NCBI RefSeq assembly: GCF_041435215.1
Contig: NZ_CP108394.1
Coordinates: 4,712,001-4,776,000 of the forward strand
Reading direction: 5' to 3'
DNA: 64,000 nt
Source: Streptomyces sp. NBC_01314
Lineage (GTDB): Bacteria > Actinomycetota > Actinomycetes > Streptomycetales > Streptomycetaceae
Position numbers and translations under genes: made by a program. The notes under the pieces are model-generated. The model did no database searches. It saw only the letters and a list, made by a program, of their open reading frames with translations, and had not been told where the DNA came from. Within the stretch, counting starts at the first letter, position 1; each line of letters begins with the position of its first letter. Shown here one piece after another: positions 8,064 to 16,153 of this stretch.

Positions 8064-8858
8064 TCAGATCCCAGGGGTGAAGCCGGCGGACCAGACCTGC
8101 ATCTCCTGAACGATGCGGTCCCAGGCGCCGGTCAGCATGAGCAGTCCGATCGTGATCATCATGCCGCCGCCGATGCGCAGCACCCACGCGTAGTGCCGCT
8201 TGACCCAGGCGAAGGCGCCGAGCGCCTTGCGGAAGGCCACCGCGGCGAGCACGAAGGGCAGGCCCAGCCCCAGACAGTACGCCACCATCAGCAGGGCCCC
8301 CCGACCGGCGCTGGCCTGTTCGAGGGCGAGGGCGTTGACCGAGGCGAGGGTCGGTCCGATGCAGGGCACCCAGCCGATCCCGAAGAGCGCGCCCAGTATC
8401 GGGGCACCCACGAGCCCGGTGGCCGGCTTGGTGTGGAAGCGGTACTCGCGCTGGGTGAACCAGGGCATCAGCCCCATGAAGAAGAGGCCCATGGCGATCA
8501 TGAGCGCACCGAGCACCTTGTTGAGCACGCCCTGGTGCTCCAGCAGGGTCTGGCCGAAGTACCCGAACAGCGCGCCGCCGGAGACGAACACGAGGGTGAA
8601 CCCGAGTACGAACAGCCCGGCCCCGGCCACCATCCGGCCCTTGCGGGCGTCGGCCAGGTCGGTGCCGCCGACTCCGGTGACGTACGACAGATAGCCGGGC
8701 ACGAGCGGCAGGACGCAGGGCGAGAAGAAGGAGACGAGTCCGCCGAGGACGGCGATCGGCAGGGCGAGCAGCAGGGCCCCGTTGAAGACGGTCTCGTTCA
8801 GCTCGGCGGCGGCGGTGGTCAGCGCGGTGGCCGTGGCCTGCGCGGGCGTCCCGGCCAC
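8064..8858 (-). CDS. ccdA: Thiol-disulfide transporter CcdA
   Basis: A 264-residue six-helix membrane protein of the CcdA/DsbD-transmembrane family. It passes electrons from cytoplasmic thioredoxin to extracytoplasmic thiol-disulfide proteins. The two conserved cysteine-proline sites are visible as FFSPCVLPLVPGY and GWVPCIGPTLAS. The GTG start lies one base after the stop of the upstream thioredoxin-like gene, so the pair is tightly coupled. In this operon CcdA would keep the TlpA/ResA protein reduced so that it can in turn reduce apocytochrome c CxxCH motifs before heme ligation. Confidence 0.95.
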   Translation of the reverse strand: MAGTPAQATATALTTAAAELNETVFNGALLLALPIAVLGGLVSFFSPCVLPLVPGYLSYVTGVGGTDLADARKGRMVAGAGLFVLGFTLVFVSGGALFGYFGQTLLEHQGVLNKVLGALMIAMGLFFMGLMPWFTQREYRFHTKPATGLVGAPILGALFGIGWVPCIGPTLASVNALALEQASAGRGALLMVAYCLGLGLPFVLAAVAFRKALGAFAWVKRHYAWVLRIGGGMMITIGLLMLTGAWDRIVQEMQVWSAGFTPGI

Positions 8859-8859
8859 G

Positions 8860-9462
8860 TCACTTCTCCGCGAGGATCGGCTTGAGCATCTTGCGCAGCT
8901 TCTCCTCGCTGAGCGCCTGCTGGGTGCGCGCCGCGAGCTTCCCGTCCCGGTCGACGACCAGCGTGGAGGGGATCAGCTGCGGGTTGAGCGAGCCCTTCTC
9001 GAAGCGCAACAGCAGCTTGCCGGTCGGGTCGTACAGGCTCGGGTAGTCGACCTTGTACTGCTCCTCGAAGGCGATCGCGGGCCGGGTGCTGGTGTCCCGC
9101 GTGTTGATGCCGACGAACTGCACGCCCTGGTCGGCGAGGTCCTTGGAGACCTTCACGAGGTTGGACGCCTCGGCGCGGCACGGCGCACACCAGGAGCCCC
9201 ACACGTTCAGGACGATGATCTTGCCCTTGTAGGCGGACGAGACATCGAGCTGGTCGCCGTCGATGGTCTTGCCGGAGAGCGCGGGCGCGTCGTCCCGGTC
9301 CCCCTTCTCCACCGTCGCGATCCCGTCGGAACCGGTGATGAACCCGGTCCCACCGCCCCCGCCCTCGATGCCACCGCCCGCACAGGCGGACAGCGTCAGC
9401 GCCAGGGCGGCAGCCCCGGCAGAGAGCAAAGCGGCACGACTGCGGCTCGTACGGACACTCAT
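8860..9462 (-). CDS. TlpA/ResA-type thioredoxin lipoprotein
   Basis: A 200-residue protein with a lipoprotein signal: positively charged start, hydrophobic core and lipobox LSAC with Cys27. A thioredoxin fold carries the active site WCAPC at residues 91-95. The following GINTRD and the STLVVDRDGK cis-proline region are typical of TlpA/ResA proteins. It would sit on the outer face of the membrane and reduce apocytochrome c cysteines, itself recharged by CcdA from the next gene. It is the first gene of the maturation operon. The ATG start has no obvious ribosome-binding site, so the transcript may be nearly leaderless. Confidence 0.92.
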   Translation of the reverse strand: MSVRTSRSRAALLSAGAAALALTLSACAGGGIEGGGGGTGFITGSDGIATVEKGDRDDAPALSGKTIDGDQLDVSSAYKGKIIVLNVWGSWCAPCRAEASNLVKVSKDLADQGVQFVGINTRDTSTRPAIAFEEQYKVDYPSLYDPTGKLLLRFEKGSLNPQLIPSTLVVDRDGKLAARTQQALSEEKLRKMLKPILAEK

Positions 9463-9559
9463 GTGAAAAGTTTCGCATGCCCGTTTCGCGGACTTGCGCC
9501 GGGGTCGACGGCCGCCTCACGGCGACTCGGACCGGTGCCGTACGTCGAGGTCAGACGAC

Positions 9560-9787
9560 CGAAGGGCGGCGTGGTCGGGCGGTTATGCCGGGGTGGCCAG
9601 GCGGTCATGCCGGGGAGGCCGAGGCAGCGACGCCGGGGAGGCCGAGGCGGCGAACCCGGGATGGTCGAGGCAGCGACGCCCGGGTGGCCGAGGCGGCGAA
9701 CCCGGGATGGTCGAGGCAGCGACGCCCGGGTGGCCGAGGCGGCGAACCCGGGATGGTCGAGGCGGTGACATGTCGGGTGGTCGAGGA
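9560..9787. repeat. 23-bp minisatellite array
   Basis: The gap between the tlpA start and the deacetylase gene is filled by tandem 23-bp units. Two alternating versions, GGTCGAGGCAGCGACGCCC and GGCCGAGGCGGCGAACCC (each followed by GGGT or GGGAT), form a 46-bp higher-order period, with degenerate units at both edges. Frames through it encode repetitive Arg/Gly/Pro peptides and are not genes. Confidence 0.9.
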
Positions 9788-9800
9788 ACGTGGCGCGAAG

Positions 9801-11081
9801 TCACGCGGTCGAACCGGCCCCCAGCAGTTCCTTCCACCCACCCGTCGGCTGCTGCCCCACCCCGAGGGTCTGGAGCTTGGCCAGGGTCTCCGGTGTCTGG
9901 ACGTCCATCCAGTCCACGAACTGCCGGAAGGACACCATCCGTATCTCCCCGTCCGGCGCCTTCTCCTTGGCCCGCGCGATGTGCTTGATGGCCTCCTCGA
10001 CGGCGTCCATGTAGACCCCGCCGTTCCACTCCTCGAAGTGGTTGCCTATGAACAGCGGCGCCCGGTTCGTCTCGTACGCGCGCTGGAACCCGGCGACGTA
10101 CGCGCCGGTCGCCTGGGTGCGGTAGGCCGGGTAGTTGGCGGGCGGGGCCTGGGTGGAGTTCTGCGACTGGTTGTACATGATGTTGTAGTCCATCGAGAGG
10201 ACCTCGAAGCCGCGGCCCGGGAACGGTACGGACTGCAACGGCAGGTCCCAGATGCCCTGCTTCTTCGTGGGCCAGACCTGGAGGCCGCCGGGCGAGGAGG
10301 AGTCGTAGCGCCAGCCCAGTTCGCGCGCGGTGGGCAGCAGGTTCTCCTGCCCCATCAGACACGGCGTCCGCCCGCCGACGAGCTCCTTGTCGTAGTCGAA
10401 CGGCAGCGGCTCGACATCCGTCCACCCGCTGTTGGTCTTCCACTCCTTGACGAACGACTTCGCCTGGTCGATCTCGCTGCGCCACTGCTTCGGCGTCCAG
10501 TTCCCGACCGAGCCGCTGCCACCGCAGAAATGACCGTTGAAGTGGGTGCCCATCTCGTGCCCGTCGAGCCACGCCGTGCGCACATGTCCCAACGTCGACT
10601 TGATGTGTTCATCCGTCAGATAACCGATGTCGGAGGCGCCGGGCGCGTTGTTCGGCGGGAGATAGGTGCGCTTTTTCGACTCCGGGAGAAGATAGATACC
10701 GGAGAGGAAGAACGTCATATGGGCGTCGTGATCCCGCCCGGCCTTCAGGAACCGCTCGAAAAGACCGTTCCCGACATCCCCGGCCCCGTCCCAGGAGAAC
10801 ACCACGAACTGCGGCGGCGTCTCGCCGGGCGCCAGCGGCCGCGGCTTCCCCGGCTGGTTCGGCTGCTTCCCCGTGTACGACGTCGACCCGTCACCCAGCA
10901 GCTTCGCCGTCTTCCCCGGCTTCCCGTGCTTCCCCCGGCCCTTGCCGCCACCACCGCCCTCGCCCGGCTTGCCCCCGAGCCCCGTACCGCACCCGGTCAG
11001 CCCCAGCCCCGCGGCCACGCCCGCGCCGACGCCGAGCCCGAGCATCCCCCTTCGCGATATCTCGCGCATTGCATCCCCCAT
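9801..11081 (-). CDS. Polysaccharide deacetylase-like lipoprotein
   Basis: A 426-residue exported protein. ATG 11081 is taken because GGAA precedes it by five bases; ATG 11069 is possible. The N-terminus has twin arginines (ISRRGMLGLGVG) and a lipobox ending LTGC, so a Tat-exported lipoprotein is likely, followed by a Gly/Lys-rich linker. The body has the NodB-like first strand FVVFSWDGAGD, the metal-site-like HEMGTHFNGHFCGG and a distal NHFEEWNGGVY. This matches the large actinobacterial polysaccharide deacetylase-like proteins; whether it acts on peptidoglycan, teichoic acid or chitin-like polymers cannot be seen. It lies between the phosphatase gene and the cytochrome operon on the same strand. 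Confidence 0.82.
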   Translation of the reverse strand: MGDAMREISRRGMLGLGVGAGVAAGLGLTGCGTGLGGKPGEGGGGGKGRGKHGKPGKTAKLLGDGSTSYTGKQPNQPGKPRPLAPGETPPQFVVFSWDGAGDVGNGLFERFLKAGRDHDAHMTFFLSGIYLLPESKKRTYLPPNNAPGASDIGYLTDEHIKSTLGHVRTAWLDGHEMGTHFNGHFCGGSGSVGNWTPKQWRSEIDQAKSFVKEWKTNSGWTDVEPLPFDYDKELVGGRTPCLMGQENLLPTARELGWRYDSSSPGGLQVWPTKKQGIWDLPLQSVPFPGRGFEVLSMDYNIMYNQSQNSTQAPPANYPAYRTQATGAYVAGFQRAYETNRAPLFIGNHFEEWNGGVYMDAVEEAIKHIARAKEKAPDGEIRMVSFRQFVDWMDVQTPETLAKLQTLGVGQQPTGGWKELLGAGSTA

Positions 11082-11195
11082 GGTCATTCCACGCACCAGT
11101 TCACGTGAAGCACACCGCTTTAGAGGCATGAAAGGGCGTAAAGGTTCCCATTGATCTCCACCGAGCACAGAACTTTTGCGAACACGGTGAACTGC

Positions 11196-11340
11196 GAGTC
11201 TCTACGGGACGCGGGGCCCAGGGTTTTTCAGGGGGCGGGGCCCAGGAGCCCTTCCGAAGCACGGGGCACTGCCGGTCTTTCAGGGGCGCGGGGAACTGCG
11301 CGAGCAACCACGACGAACCCGCAGTCGCCCGACAGCCTCA
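11196..11340 (+). repeat. Dispersed GGGGCGCGGGGAACTGCGCG repeat plus degenerate copy
   Basis: This gap of about 300 bases (11082-11385) holds a good copy of the element at 11280-11339, TTCAGGGGCGCGGGGAACTG then CGCGAGCAACC, preceded by a decayed copy at 11196-11262. Other copies lie at 30101, 41862 and 52467. The element forms short GC hairpins and is a dispersed intergenic family that I know from many Streptomyces genomes. No coding evidence is present here. Confidence 0.7.
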
Positions 11341-11385
11341 GCCCACCCTCAGCCCACCCACCCCGCCCCGCCCCCAGCGGAGCGC

Positions 11386-12060
11386 TCACGCTCCGAAGGC
11401 CTTGTCCTTGCCCTTGACCGGCTTGGCCCCGGCCAGCAGATGCGGCGGCACCAGATCACGCGCCGGCTCGCTGTAGCCGACGGAGACGATGCTGTCGCCC
11501 TGGTACGTGAACGTGGTCAGGGAGGCGAGCGTGCACTGCCGCCGGCGCGGATCGTGCCAGAGGCGCCGCTTCTCGACGTACGACCGCACGATCCAGATCG
11601 GCAGCTGGTGCGAGACCAGCACGGCCTCGTGCCCGCGCGCCACGTCCTTCGCCGCGTCGAGCGCCCCCATCATCCGGACGACCTGGTCGAGGTACGGCTC
11701 TCCCCACGACGGCTTGAAGGGGTTGACCAGATGCTTCCAGTTCTCCGGCCGCTTCAGCGCGCCGTCGCCGACGCCGAACGTCTTGCCCTGGAAGACGTTG
11801 CCGGCCTCGATGAGCCGCCCGTCGGTGGCGAGGTCGAGCCCGTGCGCCTTGGCGATCGGCGTCGCCGTCTCCTGCGCCCGCTCCAGCGGGGAGGCGACGA
11901 CGTGCGTGATGTCCCGGGGCGCCAGATGCTCGGCGACCCGGTCGGCCATACGGCGCCCGAGGTCGGAGAGGTGGTATCCGTCGAGGCGCCCGTACAGAAT
12001 TCCGTCCGGGTTGGCGACCTCGCCGTGCCGCATCAGGTGGACGACCGTGATGTCACTCAT
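11386..12060 (-). CDS. Histidine phosphatase family protein
   Basis: A 224-residue cytosolic protein of the phosphoglycerate mutase-like branch. It has the catalytic LMRHGEV motif near residues 9-15, the arginine in SPLERAQET and the second histidine in [10 protein letters not shown]. The ATG overlaps the hemL stop as ATGA, indicating coupled translation in a hemL-phosphatase operon. This pairing is conserved in Streptomyces next to the cytochrome c maturation genes, so a link to tetrapyrrole or heme metabolism is plausible, but the substrate is unknown. Similar proteins are often annotated as phosphoglycerate mutase without evidence. Confidence 0.9.
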   Translation of the reverse strand: MSDITVVHLMRHGEVANPDGILYGRLDGYHLSDLGRRMADRVAEHLAPRDITHVVASPLERAQETATPIAKAHGLDLATDGRLIEAGNVFQGKTFGVGDGALKRPENWKHLVNPFKPSWGEPYLDQVVRMMGALDAAKDVARGHEAVLVSHQLPIWIVRSYVEKRRLWHDPRRRQCTLASLTTFTYQGDSIVSVGYSEPARDLVPPHLLAGAKPVKGKDKAFGA

Positions 12061-13376
12061 GCTGCCGAAGCCTCCGCTGCTGCCCGCGCCGCCGCCGGAA
12101 GGGCGTCGGCGATCCGCTGAACCGCCCGCTCGTCGTGCGCGGTCGACACGAACCACGACTCGAACGACGACGGCGGCAAATAGACGCCCTGCGACAGCAT
12201 CGAGTGGAAGAAGGCGTTGAAGCGGTACGACTCCTGCGCCTTGGCCTCCTCGTAGTTCCGCACGGGCGTGTCCGTGAAGAACACGGAGAACATGTTGGAG
12301 GCGTTCTGCACCGTGTGCGCGACGCCCTCCTTGGTGAGCGCGTCCGAGACGAGCCCCTGGATCCGCCGCGACACGGCGTCGACCACGTCGTACGCCGCTT
12401 CGTCGAGCAGCCGCAGCTGCGCGAGCCCGGCGGCCGTCGCGACCGGGTTCCCGGACAGCGTGCCGGCCTGGTAGACGGGCCCGGCGGGCGCGAGGTGCGC
12501 CATCACGTCGGCGCGCCCCCCGAAGGCGGCGGCGGGGAAGCCACCGCCCATGACCTTGCCGAAGGTCATGAGGTCCGGGACGACCCCGTCGATCCCGAAC
12601 CAACCGGCCCTGCTGGTACGGAACCCCGTCATGACCTCGTCGGAGACGAAGAGGGCGCCGTGCTCGGCGCACGCGTCCTTCAGGCCCTGGTTGAAGCCCG
12701 GCAGCGGCGGTACGACGCCCATGTTGCCCGGGGAGGCCTCGGTGATGACGCAGGCGATCTCGCCGGGGTGGGCGGCGAAGGCGGCGCGCACGGCGTCGAG
12801 GTCGTTGTACGGCACCACGATGGTGTCGCCGGCCTGGGCGCCGGTGACGCCCGGGGTGTCGGGGAGGGCGAAGGTGGCGACTCCCGACCCGGCGGCGGCG
12901 AGCAGCGAGTCGACGTGACCGTGGTAACACCCGGCGAACTTGACCACCTTGGCGCGGCCGGTGAAGCCGCGGGCGAGCCGGATCGCGGACATGGTGGCCT
13001 CGGTCCCGCTGGACACGAGCCGCACCTGCTCCAGCGGCCCGACCCGGTCCACCATCTCCTCGGCGAGCGCGACCTCGCCCTCACCGGGCGTACCGAAGGA
13101 CGTGCCGCGCGAGACGGCGTCCTGGACGGCGGCGATGACCTCGGGACGGGAGTGCCCGAGGATCATGGGACCCCACGAACACACAAGATCCACATACTCG
13201 CGCCCGTCGGCGTCCGTCAGATAGGGACCGGTACCGGACACCATGAACCGGGGCGTACCGCCCACGGCGCGGAAGGCGCGCACGGGAGAGTTCACGCCGC
13301 CGGGCGTGACGGCCGCCGCGCGCTCGAAAAGAGTCTGCGAGACCGGGGCTTCATATGAATAGGGTCGTTGGGGCAT
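12057..13376 (-). CDS. hemL: Glutamate-1-semialdehyde 2,1-aminomutase
   Basis: A 439-residue PLP enzyme that converts glutamate-1-semialdehyde to 5-aminolevulinate, the first committed tetrapyrrole precursor of the C5 pathway. The family-defining N-terminus [11 protein letters not shown], the substrate-site [16 protein letters not shown] (about 122-137) and the PLP-binding lysine in [11 protein letters not shown] (Lys274) are all present. ATG 13376 is used, since it gives the usual length; an upstream GTG would add a charged extension. It is followed by an overlapping phosphatase gene. The heme supply role fits the neighbouring cytochrome c maturation operon. An 18-codon ORF whose peptide resembles this protein's N-terminus lies 137 bases upstream. 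Confidence 0.97.
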   Translation of the reverse strand: MPQRPYSYEAPVSQTLFERAAAVTPGGVNSPVRAFRAVGGTPRFMVSGTGPYLTDADGREYVDLVCSWGPMILGHSRPEVIAAVQDAVSRGTSFGTPGEGEVALAEEMVDRVGPLEQVRLVSSGTEATMSAIRLARGFTGRAKVVKFAGCYHGHVDSLLAAAGSGVATFALPDTPGVTGAQAGDTIVVPYNDLDAVRAAFAAHPGEIACVITEASPGNMGVVPPLPGFNQGLKDACAEHGALFVSDEVMTGFRTSRAGWFGIDGVVPDLMTFGKVMGGGFPAAAFGGRADVMAHLAPAGPVYQAGTLSGNPVATAAGLAQLRLLDEAAYDVVDAVSRRIQGLVSDALTKEGVAHTVQNASNMFSVFFTDTPVRNYEEAKAQESYRFNAFFHSMLSQGVYLPPSSFESWFVSTAHDERAVQRIADALPAAARAAAEASAA

Positions 13377-13512
13377 GACCTGCGCTTTCTCCAGCTTCTC
13401 CGGCTCCGTCACTCGTGCCGCCCTCAGCGTAGGCCAGCGCCCTCCGGCCACCGGGGGGTAGATCTGAGCCACGGACCACCGACGTACCGGCCGCCGACAC
13501 GATGCCCGCGCC

Positions 13513-13569
13513 TCAGCCTTCAATGGTCTGAGAGACTGGGGTTTCGTACGGATAGCTCACACAGGCCAT
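13513..13569 (-). CDS. 18-residue upstream ORF resembling the HemL N-terminus
   Basis: In the hemL upstream region (13377-13690) an ATG-initiated ORF encodes [18 protein letters not shown] followed by TGA. HemL itself begins [18 protein letters not shown]. The DNA is about three-quarters identical over 29 bases, and the differences fall largely at third codon positions. It may be a partial duplication of the hemL 5-prime end or a leader peptide. No clear ribosome-binding site is visible. I find nothing else in the rest of this gap. Confidence 0.4.
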   Translation of the reverse strand: MACVSYPYETPVSQTIEG

Positions 13570-13690
13570 GGTGTCAGAGGCTCCGAAGATCCTGCCGACT
13601 GGTATTTGCGCGCACGTTTCGGCGGGCGGTCGCGGGGGAGGTCACTGACACGATGATCGGGTTGCGCGGCGGGGGTCACGCGGCCCAGAA

Positions 13691-14959
13691 ATGCGTTCGG
13701 GTGGAGATATGCATCGCGGTGGCGGACTGGGCGACGGGACCGGTGACCTCGGTCCTCGTCGTGCCCGGCGGGGCAGGCACCGACGCGAGGCGGAGGAGGC
13801 CGCGGAGACCCGGCAGGAGCGGAGCGGGTCGACCGACCGGAGCGGATCCACGGACCGCGGTGCGCCCCCGGAGCGGAGCGCACCCGGCATACCGGGCGAG
13901 CTGAGCGCGTCGGCGGGGCCGGCGCCGCAGGGATCGCCGCCGGACCCGCGGGATTCGTTGCCGGCACTGCCTCCGGTACCACCCGTGCCGCCGGCCCCGT
14001 CGACGCCACCGGTGCCTTCGGGGTCACCGGGGTCACAGCCCCCGTACGTCCCACAGGGTCAGCCGGGCGTGTACGGTCCGCAGAGTGCACACGGCACACA
14101 CGACGCAGACGGTCCGCGGGGCGACGCCGACCGCAATGACCACGCCGACCGTACGGAAGCGGGTTCCGGCCGGTCCGGGACCGGCGACGACCGTATCCAG
14201 AGCGGTCCCGACCGGGTCCCGTCCAGTGGGTCCGACCGGATCCAGAGCGGTGGACCTGAGCGGATCGGGCGGCGCAGCCGTATGGACGGTATGGACCGTA
14301 TGGATCGCGCCGATCATGTGGATCGCGTCAATCGTGTGGACGGAATGGATCAGACGGACCGGATGGACCGGCCTGACCTGGTGGATCGCAGGAGTCGCGC
14401 GGAGCGCAGGAGCCGTGCGGACCGCAAGGACCGTCCGGACCGCATCGAGAGTGCGGACCGTGTGGAGGGCCTGGACCACGTGGTCAACCGGCTCCGGGCG
14501 GGGAGCGGGAATGGTGGTCGGGTGGGGGTGACCTACAAATACTTCGGCGCGCCCGACGGCGCGACCGCGGCCCGTGTCCCGATCTCGATGCGCCCCGAGG
14601 AGCTCGGCGGCGACGAACTCGGCATGAACGGCATGTTCACCAAGATCAAGCCGGAGACGATGGCCGCGATGGTGCTGACCGGCATCGAAGGCGTCCCCCT
14701 CCACAAGGTGCCCCCGCTCGAACTGGTCGTCCTCCACCCCGACTACGCCGTCGTGAAGCTCCCGATGACCGTCGTCGACCCCCTCAGGGGCATCGGCGAG
14801 GAGGCGGTCGGCGCGGCCGCCTTCATCTGGTCGACGGTCCCGGACCGCGGCGGCCCCCGCGACGCCTTCAACGTCTACCAACTCCTCCACGAATGGCAGG
14901 ACTTCAGCCACCGCCTGCACGAGGCGGGGCATCAGCCGTACTGCCTGGTCTGGCCCTGA
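13691..14959 (+). CDS. Conserved hypothetical protein with repetitive Asp/Arg/Met-rich N-terminal half
   Basis: A 422-residue protein. The first ~270 residues are low complexity: a Pro/Ser-rich stretch, then many imperfect copies of MDRMDR, DRVNRVDGMD and DRRSRAERRS encoded by a degenerate 9-base repeat (about 14280-14470). The last ~150 residues form a well-conserved globular domain seen widely in Streptomyces, from VTYKYFGAPDGATAARVPIS through GMFTKIKPETMAAMVLTGIE to a fixed end HQPYCLVWP. I know no function for this domain. The start is uncertain: ATG 13709 follows GGAGAT but with only two bases spacing. Codon use stays typical in both parts, and the gene is followed by a hairpin. Confidence 0.75.
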   Translation: MRSGGDMHRGGGLGDGTGDLGPRRARRGRHRREAEEAAETRQERSGSTDRSGSTDRGAPPERSAPGIPGELSASAGPAPQGSPPDPRDSLPALPPVPPVPPAPSTPPVPSGSPGSQPPYVPQGQPGVYGPQSAHGTHDADGPRGDADRNDHADRTEAGSGRSGTGDDRIQSGPDRVPSSGSDRIQSGGPERIGRRSRMDGMDRMDRADHVDRVNRVDGMDQTDRMDRPDLVDRRSRAERRSRADRKDRPDRIESADRVEGLDHVVNRLRAGSGNGGRVGVTYKYFGAPDGATAARVPISMRPEELGGDELGMNGMFTKIKPETMAAMVLTGIEGVPLHKVPPLELVVLHPDYAVVKLPMTVVDPLRGIGEEAVGAAAFIWSTVPDRGGPRDAFNVYQLLHEWQDFSHRLHEAGHQPYCLVWP

Positions 14960-14979
14960 TCCAGGGATTCATGGTGTTC

Positions 14980-15003
14980 GGGCGGGGCTTTCGGGCTCCG
15001 CCC
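14980..15003 (+). terminator. Hairpin after the repetitive hypothetical gene
   Basis: GGGCGGGGC pairs with GCTCCGCCC (one G-T wobble) around a six-base loop, starting 21 bases after the stop codon. Confidence 0.5.
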
Positions 15004-15034
15004 TCGTCATGAGCGGGGAGGGGCCGTCAGGCGG

Positions 15035-15086
15035 CCAGGGCACATTGAGGGCACATCGGTTTCGCTGGAGCACTGATGTGCCCTGG
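15035..15086. promoter_or_regulatory. Nested inverted repeat upstream of the nucleotidyltransferase gene
   Basis: CCAGGGCACAT (15035-15045) is repeated inverted as ATGTGCCCTGG (15076-15086). A second left arm AGGGCACATC (15048-15057) can pair with GATGTGCCCT (15075-15084). Two left arms competing for one right arm is unusual for a plain terminator and could be an operator or a structured leader. Confidence 0.4.
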
Positions 15087-15235
15087 GCAGCGGGCGGGTC
15101 TCCGTCGTCGTCCTGCTCAGCCACACCGACGGCGTCCTCGTCGAGATCGTGTACTTCCCCTCCGGCGACGTACGCGGCCGCGGGCGGTGCGCAAAACCCC
15201 GTGCGCGTTACGCACAGGATGCGGATAGTTGCCGT

Positions 15236-15943
15236 ATGGATGCGATTGACGCCGCCCGCGCCGTTGTCGAGGAACATCACCCTGACGCCCGGGCGGCGTT
15301 CCTGGGAGGCAGCGTCGTGACGGCCCGCCGCACGGCGATGTCCGACCTGGACATCGTGGTGGTGCTCCGTGGGGCCCCAGCGCCGTACCGGGCAAGCTTC
15401 CGGCACGATGGCTGGCCGGTGGAGCTGTTCGTGCACACCGAGGCGACCTGGTACGCGTATGTCGAGCGGGAGGTACGCAAACGCCGGTCACCGCTGCTCT
15501 GGATGTGTGCCGCCGGGCTGCTGCTCTTCGACACCGACGGAGTCGGCGCGCGCATCGCCGCCGACGCCCGGAAGCTGACCACCGCGGGACCACCCGGCGT
15601 GCCGGCCGAGGAGATCGACGACCGCCGCTATGCGATCACCGACCTCCTCGACGATCTCTCGGGAAGCACCGACCAGGGCGAGCAGCTGTTCATCGCCACC
15701 GAACTGGCCCGGAGAACCGGCGAGCTGGCGCTGGCCGTCGGCGGATCCTGGAACGCAAGCGGGAAGTGGCTGGCACGCGGTCTCGACACCACGGCACCAG
15801 GACTCGGCCTGCGCCTGCACCACGCCGTCCGCGAAGTACTGGAGGGTCAGGTCGAGCCCCTCATCGGCGTGGTGGACGAGGTACTCGGGCAGGCCGGCGG
15901 CCGGTTCTGGGCCGGCTACAGGCGCTCCGGCTGGACGCCATGA
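15236..15943 (+). CDS. Nucleotidyltransferase-fold protein
   Basis: A 235-residue protein with the minimal nucleotidyltransferase signature near the N-terminus: LGGSVVTARRTAMSDLDIVV, containing the G-S and D-x-D elements at about residues 23-40. A later conserved acidic residue lies in GWPVELFVHTE. The C-terminal half is helical, like the substrate-binding region of aminoglycoside or small-molecule nucleotidyltransferases and of MNT/HEPN-type proteins. No neighbouring HEPN partner exists. ATG 15236 is chosen over an upstream GTG because it directly precedes the conserved fold and has a possible -10 (GGATAGTT) just upstream, consistent with a leaderless message. The substrate is unknown. Confidence 0.75.
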   Translation: MDAIDAARAVVEEHHPDARAAFLGGSVVTARRTAMSDLDIVVVLRGAPAPYRASFRHDGWPVELFVHTEATWYAYVEREVRKRRSPLLWMCAAGLLLFDTDGVGARIAADARKLTTAGPPGVPAEEIDDRRYAITDLLDDLSGSTDQGEQLFIATELARRTGELALAVGGSWNASGKWLARGLDTTAPGLGLRLHHAVREVLEGQVEPLIGVVDEVLGQAGGRFWAGYRRSGWTP

Positions 15944-16001
15944 GCGGGACCGGCCACCGGTGCCGGTTCGTACGCGTGACCACGATCGGGCACCACCCTG
16001 A

Positions 16002-16097
16002 TCACGACCGCACGGACAGCCCGGGGGCGAGCAGCTCCAGCACCTCCTTTGCCCGGGCGGAGTTCAGGTACGGGAGTACGGCGATGGGGACGTCCAT
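16002..16097 (-). pseudogene. Short unidentified minus-strand ORF fragment
   Basis: A 31-codon frame beginning MDVPIAVLPYLNSARAKEVL and ending LAPGLSVRS. The composition and hydrophobic-charged pattern look coding, but the piece is too short for a domain, and I do not recognise the parent. It lies 56 bases downstream of the M20 peptidase stop on the same strand and may be the remains of a deleted operon member. Confidence 0.25.
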
Positions 16098-16153
16098 GGC
16101 GGGTGCTTCACACACGAGCCCCCGTGCTCGTCTCCCCCGTATCCGGCCGCCGG

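Noticed and set aside
9560..9787. Possible CRISPR-like array
   Set aside because: Units are directly contiguous with no unique spacers and no cas genes nearby; it is a minisatellite.
15090..15235. A coding-like stretch upstream of the nucleotidyltransferase gene
   Set aside because: One frame reads a plausible VSVVVLLSHTDGVLVEIVYF, but it has no start, no recognised family and joins the next frame only by chance.
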